Positions 1 to 4,440 of a stretch of 6,121 nt of DNA are shown one piece after another. The DNA is taken from NCBI GenBank assembly GCA_021823635.1, contig JAKANT010000113.1:1-6121 (forward strand), read 5' to 3'. The stretch is from Pseudomonadota bacterium (GTDB lineage: Bacteria > Pseudomonadota > Gammaproteobacteria > Burkholderiales > Burkholderiaceae_F). How positions within the stretch are numbered: the stretch's first letter is position 1; each line of letters opens with the position of its first letter. A program made the translations under genes and the position numbers. The notes beneath the pieces are model-generated. The model did no database searches. It was not told the DNA's origin and saw only the letters and a list, made by a program, of their open reading frames with translations.

Positions 1-124
1 GCGGCGGGCTGTACAGCAGCATGCGGTCCAGGTTCAGCAGGCGGCCGCCGCGGCGCGCCCGAATCGCGGCCACCAGGTCCGCAGGCTCTCGCAGATCGGC
101 GGGAAGGTACGGAATGCGCGCCAT
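1..124 (-). CDS. Carboxymuconolactone decarboxylase (CMD/AhpD-like) family protein, N-terminal 41 residues only
   Basis: The minus-strand frame starts at the ATG at 124-122 and begins MARIPYLPADLREPADL. It continues open to the window edge, ending near LLNLDRMLLYSPP. This opening resembles the N-terminus of CMD-family proteins, where an LNLxRMLLxSPP-like segment precedes the helical CMD domain. The catalytic or redox part (a CxxC motif in AhpD-type members) lies outside the window, so neither the reaction nor the subfamily can be read here. The start lies 22 nt after the stop of the LON-domain gene, which suggests co-transcription. The Shine-Dalgarno match is weak: a GGA about 11 nt upstream. 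The ATG at 137-135 is out of frame and was not used. The family call rests on remembered similarity of a short segment and is moderately sure. Confidence 0.62.
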   Translation of the reverse strand, partial: MARIPYLPADLREPADLVAAIRARRGGRLLNLDRMLLYSPP

Positions 125-146
125 TGGAATGCTGCGTCCATCGCCG

Positions 147-785
147 CTATTTCAGCACCGCGTGCTGCTTCAGGTACTGCGTGATGATGGCGAGCCGCGT
201 GTGCGCATCTTCCAGCTCCATCAGCTTCTGTTTTGCCTTCAACGGCACCGGCAAGATCTCGCACAAGCGATTGCCGACCCAGACGCTGGAGTCGAATCGG
301 AACGGCTCCGCAAACGGCAGACTGCCGAGCACCTCGCCTTCGGCCAGTCCCATGCGGCGCTTCTCCGCGAGCTGGGCCCGCACGTCGTCGATCACGCGCC
401 CCAGCAGCGCCGCGCACGGCTCGTGCTCCGGATCGAGCGCGCTGTCGACGTCCGGTTCGATCAGGTCGATGTCGGCGACCAGCAATTGGTCGGCCTGAGT
501 GCGGGCGTTGCGCACGCGGAACCGCTGGCCGCCCAGCGTGCGGATGTGCAGCAGCCCGAGCTGTTCCATGTCCCAAGCGACGATGCGCGCCAGGCAACCG
601 ACCGATTCGGTGCGCGCAGCGCTGCCCACTTCGGCGCCGCTCGTGATCAGGCACACGCCGAACGGCGCGTCGCGCTGCATGCAGTCGCGCACCATGTCCA
701 TGTAGCGCGCCTCGAAGATGCGCAGCGGCAGCACGCCGTCCGGAAACAGGACGGTGTGCAGCGGAAACAGCGGCACCGAGTTCAT
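147..785 (-). CDS. Stand-alone LON substrate-binding-domain protein (LonN-like, peptidase S16 family), 212 aa
   Basis: The protein begins MNSVPLFPLHTVLFPDGVL and continues with PLRIFEARYMDMV (about residues 20-32). This is the signature of the Lon N-terminal substrate-recognition domain (PF02190). The whole 212 aa is taken up by that domain. No AAA+ ATPase module and no Ser-Lys protease dyad region follow, so it is not a Lon protease despite the usual 'peptidase S16' label. Its cellular role is not established; binding of unfolded or specific client proteins is an inference from the domain. The start was chosen because the ATG at 785-783 overlaps the rapZ TGA as ATGA and immediately precedes the conserved PLFPL motif. 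The frame stays open upstream to 1190, but that extension only shadows rapZ. No separate Shine-Dalgarno is visible, so translation may be coupled to rapZ. The stop is TAG at 147. Confidence 0.9.
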   Translation of the reverse strand: MNSVPLFPLHTVLFPDGVLPLRIFEARYMDMVRDCMQRDAPFGVCLITSGAEVGSAARTESVGCLARIVAWDMEQLGLLHIRTLGGQRFRVRNARTQADQLLVADIDLIEPDVDSALDPEHEPCAALLGRVIDDVRAQLAEKRRMGLAEGEVLGSLPFAEPFRFDSSVWVGNRLCEILPVPLKAKQKLMELEDAHTRLAIITQYLKQHAVLK

Positions 786-1654
786 TTGCCGCGCTGAATC
801 GACCGATGCCGCGCCAACACGTGCGCGTGGGCGGCGAAACGCCGGGTCAGCTGTTCGACCACATACGGCGAGCGGTGGCGCCCGCCGGTGCAGCCGATCG
901 CCACCGTCACGTAATGTCGGTTGTCGGCGACGTAGCTCGGCAGCCAGCGTTCGATGAAGCGCGCGATGTCGTCGATCATCTCGCCCACTACCGGCGCCGA
1001 CGCCAGGAAGGCCACCACCGGTTCGTCCAGCCCCGTCAACGGACGCAGCGTCGGGTCGTAGTGCGGATTGGGCAGATTGCGCACGTCGAACACGAGGTCG
1101 GCGGCGACCGGGATGCCGTGTTTGAAGGCGAACGATTCGAACGCCAGCGTCAGGTTGCTGCGCGGCGAATCGACGAACTCGCGCACCCACTGGCGCAGCG
1201 TGTTCGGGTGCAGGTCACCGGTGTCGATCGTGTGACCGAGCGCATCGAGCGGCGCCAGCAGCTCGCGTTCGGCCTCGATGCATTCGATCAGCGTCGGCTC
1301 TTCCTCGACGCCGCCGGCAGCGGCCAGCCGCTGCGACATCGGATGGCGGCGCCGCGTCTCCGAGTAGCGCTGCACCAGCGCCGGCGTGGAAGCGGTCAGG
1401 AACAGGACGCGCACGTCGTAGCCCGACTTCCGCAGACCGGCGATGATCGCCGGCAGATCGCCGAGCGCGGCTTCGGAGCGAGCATCGATCGAAACCGCGA
1501 GGTCGTCGTGCCCGGTGTCGGTCAGAAACGCGCACACGTCGGCGAGGAAACGGCCCGGCAGGTTGTCGACGCAGTAATAGCCGATGTCCTCGAGCAGCCG
1601 GATGGCCACCGACTTTCCGGAGCCGGACATGCCGGTGACGAGGACGAGTCTCAT
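782..1654 (-). CDS. rapZ: RapZ/YvcJ-family nucleotide-binding protein, RNase adapter homologue, 290 aa
   Basis: RapZ is a P-loop protein. In E. coli it binds the sRNAs GlmZ and GlmY and delivers GlmZ to RNase E, tuning glucosamine-6-phosphate synthase; in other bacteria the target is less clear. Seen here: MRLVLVTGMSGSGKS with Walker A GMSGSGKS at residues 8-15, then LLEDIGYYCVDNLPG, the ETRRRHP motif, and FAFKHGIPVAADLVFDVRNLPNPHYD. The C-terminal hallmark GCTGGRHRS is at 254-262. The tail LARHRSIQRGK keeps the basic RHR pattern of the RNA-binding end of enteric RapZ. The length of 290 aa fits the family (284 in E. coli). The ATG at 1654 places the P-loop at the usual distance. The longer in-frame start at 1747 lies inside the psiF terminator and was rejected. 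No clear Shine-Dalgarno is visible. The gene overlaps the next one by 4 nt. Confidence 0.95.
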   Translation of the reverse strand: MRLVLVTGMSGSGKSVAIRLLEDIGYYCVDNLPGRFLADVCAFLTDTGHDDLAVSIDARSEAALGDLPAIIAGLRKSGYDVRVLFLTASTPALVQRYSETRRRHPMSQRLAAAGGVEEEPTLIECIEAERELLAPLDALGHTIDTGDLHPNTLRQWVREFVDSPRSNLTLAFESFAFKHGIPVAADLVFDVRNLPNPHYDPTLRPLTGLDEPVVAFLASAPVVGEMIDDIARFIERWLPSYVADNRHYVTVAIGCTGGRHRSPYVVEQLTRRFAAHAHVLARHRSIQRGK

Positions 1655-1710
1655 GCGGGCGGCGCGATACGAACAGATTTTGGCACGGTCGGCGTCGGCG
1701 AACGCAAAAG

Positions 1711-1745
1711 AAAAAGGGGGCGAGGTATCGCCCCCCTTTTTCGGC
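1711..1745 (-). terminator. Intrinsic terminator of the psiF-like gene
   Basis: On the minus strand, starting about 18 nt after the psiF stop, a G6-CGA arm faces a TCG-C5 arm across the loop TACC. One G is unpaired or bulged. The stem is extended by an A run pairing with the following T5. The transcript would end in UUUUUCUUUUG. This is a textbook Rho-independent terminator. Because of the flanking A and T tracts it could also act on plus-strand transcription. It ends about 57 nt before the rapZ ATG, so rapZ needs read-through or a promoter within 1655-1710. There I see only weak candidates, such as TTGCGT and CAAAAT separated by 19 nt. Confidence 0.88.
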
Positions 1746-1762
1746 ACTTCGTCGCCGCTGCC

Positions 1763-2077
1763 TCAGGCGGCTTTCAGGCACTCCGACATGAATTTCTTGC
1801 GCGCGTCGCCTTCCAGCCTCTTCGCTCCGGCCTCCTTGTTGCAGACGCGCATGCGTTCCTGCTGCGGCGTCAGTTTCTTGTCGCCGGCCGCGGCGACGGA
1901 CTTGGCCGACAGGCACTCGGACATGAACTTCTTGCGCTCGTCGCCGGCGAGCTTCTTCTCCGACGCTTGCTTGTTGCAGGCGGCCATTTTTTCCTGCTGC
2001 GGGGTGGGCTTCGTGTCGCCGGCGAGCGCCGCGAGCGGCAGGGCGAGGCAGACGGCGAGCAGTGCGTGTTTGATCAT
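1763..2077 (-). CDS. PsiF-family exported protein with two tandem PsiF repeats, 104 aa
   Basis: The protein begins with an apparent Sec signal peptide, MIKHALLAVCLALPLAALA, with a likely cleavage after Ala19. The mature part would be a small, basic, periplasmic protein. It carries two copies of a PsiF repeat with a period of 45 residues: residues 25-59 (TPQQEKMAACNKQAS, then GDERKKFMSECL) and 70-104 (TPQQERMRVCNKEAG, then GDARKKFMSECL). Each copy has two cysteines (34 and 55; 79 and 100), which could form intra-repeat disulfides after export. E. coli psiF is phosphate-starvation inducible, but the molecular function is unknown. No Pho box was recognised here. The start at 2077 is fixed by GGAGGAGA just upstream and by the signal peptide; the longer frame from 2143 would bury both. 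The gene has its own terminator and 147 nt of upstream spacer, so it looks like an independent unit. Confidence 0.88.
   Translation of the reverse strand: MIKHALLAVCLALPLAALAGDTKPTPQQEKMAACNKQASEKKLAGDERKKFMSECLSAKSVAAAGDKKLTPQQERMRVCNKEAGAKRLEGDARKKFMSECLKAA
1785..2011 (-). repeat. Internal tandem duplication in the psiF-like gene, period 135 bp
   Basis: The DNA encoding the two PsiF repeats is visibly similar at an offset of 135 bases (45 codons). For example, on the plus strand gacatgaatttcttgcgc at 1785 aligns with gacatgaacttcttgcgc at 1920. Most differences in the matching blocks are at third positions, so the duplication is old enough to have drifted but is kept at the protein level. 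Two-repeat architecture is common for PF07769 proteins, so this is not necessarily a recent event. Confidence 0.75.
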
Positions 2078-2194
2078 GGGCTCTCCTCCGATGGGAAGTG
2101 GATGTGCCGGCCAAGCGCGCTTCCAACGCCGGCTGCGAGCCAACGGGCCGGGCGCGGCGGCGGTTGACTGTAGCGCGAACCGGACTTCGCGGTG

Positions 2195-2214
2195 GCCCGA
2201 CCCGTCGGTCGGGC
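2195..2214 (-). other. Perfect 8-bp stem-loop downstream of hprK
   Basis: The arms gcccgacc (2195-2202) and ggtcgggc (2207-2214) form a perfect 8-bp stem with a 4-nt loop. It starts 10 nt after the hprK TAA codon in the direction of transcription. No T run follows on the minus strand, so this is not a standard intrinsic terminator. It could be a 3'-end stabilising hairpin or a partial terminator between hprK and psiF. A possible -10-like TACAGT for psiF lies at 2172-2167 but has no good -35 partner. Confidence 0.5.
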
Positions 2215-2224
2215 GGCCGGCGGC

Positions 2225-3193
2225 TTACGGTTCCATCGCCCGGCGCTGCCGCTCCTGGAAGTCGGCCATCGTGTCGATGCCGCGTAGCTTCAGGATGGTG
2301 TTGCGCACGGCCGCCTCCAGCAACACGGCGAGGTTGCGGCCCGCCGCGACCGGGATGACGACCTTGTGGATCGGCAGACCGAGCACTTCCTCCGTCATGC
2401 CGGCCAGCGGCAGCCGCTCCATCATTTCGGCGGCGCTCGCTCGGCGCAGCTCGACGATCAACCGCAGCTTCATCTTCCGACGCACCGCGGTCTCGCCGAA
2501 GATCGCCTTGATGTCGAGCAGCCCGAGGCCGCGCACCTCGAGCAGGTTGGCGAGCAGAGGAGGACAACGGCCCTCGACGGTGTCGGGCGCGACGCGGGCG
2601 AAATCGACCACGTCGTCGGCCACCAGCCCATGCCCGCGGCTGATCAACTCGAGCCCCAGTTCGCTCTTGCCCACACCCGATTCGCCGGCGATCAGCACGC
2701 CCATGCCGAGCACGTCCATGAACACGCCATGCATCGAGCAATGCACTGCCAGCACCTTGGAAAGGTAGATGCGCAGCAGATCGATCACCTGCGCGGCGGC
2801 GAGCGGTGTCGTAAACACCGGCAGCCCGGCGGGTTCGGCCGCCTGCACCAGCTCCGCGGGCGGCGTCAGCCCTTCGGCCACGATCAGCCCGATCGCGCCG
2901 CCGGCGATCAACTCCTGCCGGTGATGGGCGCGTCGGCCCGGATCCATGTGCTCGATGTAGCGCACCTCGGGCGCACCCAGCACGTGGATGCGGTTGGGGT
3001 GGATTAGGTTTAGGTGCCCGACCAGGTCGGCTGCGGCCACGCTGCCCGACGAATCACGCGCGCCGAAGCGCTTGTCGGCGCCGCCGTGTCCGGCCACCCA
3101 CGCGAGCGACAGCGCTTCGCGGTTGTCCTCGAAAAGGGTGCGAACCGACACCACGGCGGCGGGTGTCGGGCTGCTCGCGGCGTCGGCCGGCAT
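2225..3193 (-). CDS. hprK: HPr kinase/phosphorylase, 322 aa
   Basis: HprK phosphorylates a serine of HPr with ATP or pyrophosphate and reverses it by phosphorolysis. In Gram-positives this drives catabolite repression; in proteobacteria it modulates the regulatory PTS. Seen here: an N-terminal domain (residues about 15-135) containing ADLVGHLNLIHPNRIHVLG. A C-terminal kinase domain follows, with MHGVF around the conserved His155, Walker A GESGVGKS at 170-177, and LISRGHGLVADD ending in Asp193-Asp194. The HprK signature LEVRGLGLLDIKAIFGETA then leads into VRRKMKLRLIVEL. The end, LKLRGIDTMADFQERQRRAM, is typical, though the tail is slightly shorter than in Burkholderia homologues. The ATG at 3193 gives the family length. 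The frame is open much further upstream, but that part shadows ptsN. The gene starts 11 nt after the ptsN stop with a poor Shine-Dalgarno, implying the same transcript and possible coupling. Confidence 0.95.
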   Translation of the reverse strand: MPADAASSPTPAAVVSVRTLFEDNREALSLAWVAGHGGADKRFGARDSSGSVAAADLVGHLNLIHPNRIHVLGAPEVRYIEHMDPGRRAHHRQELIAGGAIGLIVAEGLTPPAELVQAAEPAGLPVFTTPLAAAQVIDLLRIYLSKVLAVHCSMHGVFMDVLGMGVLIAGESGVGKSELGLELISRGHGLVADDVVDFARVAPDTVEGRCPPLLANLLEVRGLGLLDIKAIFGETAVRRKMKLRLIVELRRASAAEMMERLPLAGMTEEVLGLPIHKVVIPVAAGRNLAVLLEAAVRNTILKLRGIDTMADFQERQRRAMEP

Positions 3194-3204
3194 GCCGGGC
3201 GGGG

Positions 3205-3675
3205 TTACGCGGCGGGGCGGACCGGCTCCCACTTCGCCAACAGCGCATGCACGGCCGCGGGCTCGGTCACGGTGAGCAGGCTCTCGCGAAACGGCTTGTC
3301 CGACAACATCTGCGCCAGCTCGGACAGGATGTCCAAGTGTTGCTGCGTCGCCTGCTCGGGAACCAGCAGGAACACCAGCAGCCGCACCGGTCGGCCGTCG
3401 GGCGCGTCGAACGGCACCGGTTCGGCCAGCCGCACGAAGGCGGCGACCGCCTCTTTCAGGCCCTTGATGCGTCCGTGCGGAATCGCGACCCCTTGGCCCA
3501 GCGCGGTCGAGCCGAGCCGTTCGCGCGCGAACAGGCTGTCGAACACGGTGGCGCGCGCGATGCCCTGGTTGTTTTCGAACAAGAGGGCGGCCTGCTCGAA
3601 CACGCGTTTCTTGCTCGAGGCCGACAGATCGAGCAGCACGTTCGAGGCGGGCAGCAGGCGCGAGATCAGGTTCAT
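3205..3675 (-). CDS. ptsN: PTS IIA-like nitrogen-regulatory protein EIIA-Ntr, 156 aa
   Basis: PtsN is the terminal phospho-acceptor of the regulatory PTS-Ntr (PtsP/EI-Ntr to NPr/HPr to PtsN). It acts in the cytoplasm by protein contacts, for example with K+ transport and sensor proteins, and not by sugar uptake. Seen here: MNLISRLLPASNVLLDL, then SSKKRVFEQAALLFENNQGIAR, FARERLGSTALGQGVAIPHGR with the phosphorylatable His67, RLAEPVPFDAPDGRPVRLLVFLLVPEQATQQHLDILSELAQ split across the beta core, and a C-terminal ALLAKWEPV. The length matches the family. The ATG at 3675 was preferred over the in-frame GTG at 3699 (eight residues longer, PPDVQRP) because homologues begin with MN directly before this segment. 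Neither has a strong Shine-Dalgarno. It lies downstream of the hpf terminator and of a candidate promoter, and directly upstream of hprK. Confidence 0.94.
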   Translation of the reverse strand: MNLISRLLPASNVLLDLSASSKKRVFEQAALLFENNQGIARATVFDSLFARERLGSTALGQGVAIPHGRIKGLKEAVAAFVRLAEPVPFDAPDGRPVRLLVFLLVPEQATQQHLDILSELAQMLSDKPFRESLLTVTEPAAVHALLAKWEPVRPAA

Positions 3676-3714
3676 GGGCCGTTGCACGTCGGGCGGCACG
3701 TCGAAGTCCGCAAG

Positions 3715-3780
3715 TTAGCTCTGCCGGTCGCTGCGATACGGGGGAGGAAAACGGTGGATCCCATCCCAATTGATGCGCAT
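3715..3780 (-). CDS. Possible 21-codon leader ORF upstream of ptsN
   Basis: An ATG at 3780 opens a 21-residue frame beginning MRINWDGIHRFPPPY and ending at TAA (3717-3715), 39 nt before the ptsN ATG. It lies wholly inside the predicted ptsN leader. It contains three consecutive prolines, which are known to slow ribosomes unless EF-P assists, so a leader-peptide role is conceivable. A GGAAG lies about 10 nt upstream as a mediocre Shine-Dalgarno. The same frame is open upstream to 3936, beyond the predicted transcription start. I do not recognise the peptide, and a chance ORF is at least as likely. Confidence 0.15.
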   Translation of the reverse strand: MRINWDGIHRFPPPYRSDRQS

Positions 3781-3862
3781 CGGCCGGTCGCTTCCGGCGC
3801 GGCGTCGAGACAGGTTGGCGTCGAGGCGGGGCCGCCCTCGAAGGTCAAAAACGAAGGCGCGC

Positions 3863-3868
3863 ACTATA
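3863..3868 (-). promoter_or_regulatory. Candidate sigma-70-type -10 box for ptsN-hprK
   Basis: On the minus strand TGTATAGTGCGCGCC contains TATAGT, one mismatch from TATAAT, followed by a GC-rich discriminator. It is the best -10 in the region and is needed, since a strong terminator isolates ptsN from hpf. The expected -35 position at a 17-nt spacing reads CCGCAC, which is a poor match, so the promoter may be activator-dependent. Initiation would fall near 3856, giving a leader of about 180 nt. Confidence 0.5.
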
Positions 3869-3871
3869 CAC

Positions 3872-3886
3872 CCGCCGCTGCGGCGG
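3872..3886. promoter_or_regulatory. Inverted repeat in the putative ptsN promoter spacer
   Basis: CCGCCGC and GCGGCGG flank a single central base, making a 15-bp near-perfect palindrome that begins three bases upstream of the TATAGT box. Its placement between the -35 and -10 positions would suit a repressor or an MerR-type distorting activator. In GC-rich DNA such CG-only palindromes also arise by chance, and no regulator is known for it. Confidence 0.3.
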
Positions 3887-3989
3887 TGCGGCATCGCGCT
3901 CGGGTGTTGCTGGCGGGCAACGCGAAGATGGATCACACGCCCTCAACGGCCGGTCCGCGGCTTGCGGCCGACCGGGAAAGCCCCGAAGA

Positions 3990-4014
3990 AAAAGGGGGCC
4001 GACGGCCCCCTTTT
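3990..4014 (-). terminator. Intrinsic terminator of rpoN-hpf transcripts
   Basis: A perfect 11-bp stem has arms AAAAGGGGGCC and GGCCCCCTTTT around a 3-nt loop. On the minus strand it is followed by TTTTTCTTCG, beginning about 22 nt after the hpf stop. This is a strong Rho-independent terminator. It is symmetrical enough to work in both directions. It separates hpf from ptsN, two genes that are often co-transcribed in this cluster elsewhere. Confidence 0.9.
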
Positions 4015-4035
4015 CGTCTTTCGTACCCGCCCTTT

Positions 4036-4368
4036 TCACTGGGTCGGCTCGGTGCCTTGGTGCTTCAGCGGCTCGCGCACGTGGTTCTTCACCCGGTCCT
4101 TGTGGCGCAGGACCTGGCGGTCGAGCTTGTCGATCAAAGAGTCGATCGCCGCGTACATGTCGGCGTCGATCGCTTCGGCATGCAGCGCCGAGCCGCGCAC
4201 GCGCATCGTGATCTCGGCCTTCTGTCGAAGCTTGTCCTCCACGGACAACAGCACGTCCGCCTCGATCACGTGGTCGAAATGGCGCCGCACGCGTTCGAGC
4301 TTGCCCTCGACGTAGCCGCGCAGCGCGGGAGTCACTTCGACATGGTGACCGTGGATGATGAGGTTCAT
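4036..4368 (-). CDS. hpf: Ribosome hibernation-promoting factor, short form (HPF/YhbH, sigma-54 modulation protein family), 110 aa
   Basis: HPF binds the 30S decoding region and inactivates ribosomes in stationary phase or starvation; short forms act together with RMF to form 100S dimers. The protein starts MNLIIHGHHVEVTPALRGYV and continues with EGKLERVRRHFDHVIEADVLLSVED, KAEITMRVRGSALHAEAIDADMYAAIDSLIDKLDRQVLRHKDR split over the S30AE domain (about residues 1-97). A short polar tail ends in TEPTQ. There is no C-terminal dimerisation domain, so this is the short class. The ATG at 4368 is preceded by GAGGGG (end about 8 nt upstream), which decides the start over the longer frame from 4425. 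It lies 72 nt after rpoN, as in many proteobacteria, and a strong terminator follows. Confidence 0.95.
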   Translation of the reverse strand: MNLIIHGHHVEVTPALRGYVEGKLERVRRHFDHVIEADVLLSVEDKLRQKAEITMRVRGSALHAEAIDADMYAAIDSLIDKLDRQVLRHKDRVKNHVREPLKHQGTEPTQ

Positions 4369-4414
4369 GCAGCACCCCTCTTTCGTTGGGTCGTTACGGA
4401 CGACGGCCGTGCGC

Positions 4415-4433
4415 CGCCGCCTCATCGGCGGCG
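4415..4433 (-). other. Stem-loop in the rpoN-hpf spacer
   Basis: CGCCGCC and GGCGGCG arms (7 bp) face each other across a 5-nt loop, 46 nt upstream of the hpf ATG and 7 nt after the rpoN stop. No T run follows, so it is unlikely to terminate fully. It may stabilise rpoN mRNA ends or mark processing that lets hpf be expressed at a different level. It could also be chance in GC-rich sequence. Confidence 0.35.
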
Positions 4434-4440
4434 CCCGACC

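Larger units (their letters stand above)
3676..4035 (-). other. Intergenic region hpf-ptsN (360 nt)
   Basis: This is the only stretch above 300 bases without a convincing gene. In the direction of transcription it holds the hpf terminator (4014-3990), about 100 nt of unremarkable GC-rich sequence, an inverted repeat (3886-3872), a TATAGT -10 candidate (3868-3863), and a leader of about 180 nt up to the ptsN ATG. The leader contains one short ORF that begins and ends inside it (3780-3715). I found no sigma-54 TGGCAC-N5-TTGC element, tRNA or recognisable riboswitch. Confidence 0.7.

Noticed and set aside
782..1747. Longer 321-residue version of RapZ
   Set aside because: The extra 31 residues are encoded by the psiF terminator and spacer. 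The family N-terminus begins directly at MRLVLVTG.
806..2167. 453-codon plus-strand open frame
   Set aside because: It is antisense to rapZ and psiF, rich in Arg, His and Gln, has no recognisable domain, and runs through the psiF terminator. It is a shadow produced by GC-rich minus-strand codons.
1215..2741. 508-codon minus-strand frame overlapping hprK, psiF and rapZ
   Set aside because: It is out of frame with three well-recognised proteins, Arg/Ala-rich, and crosses a strong terminator.
3205..3699. GTG start giving a 164-residue PtsN
   Set aside because: The added residues (PPDVQRP) do not resemble PtsN N-termini, and homologues begin at the MN of the ATG at 3675. It is not excluded by a Shine-Dalgarno, since both sites are weak.
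3872..3886. CRISPR or mobile-element end
   Set aside because: It is a single short palindrome with no repeated spaced copies, transposase or flanking duplications anywhere in the window.
3676..3990. Sigma-54 promoter controlling ptsN
   Set aside because: No TGGCAC with a correctly spaced TTGC was found on the minus strand in this spacer, despite the attractive context beside rpoN.
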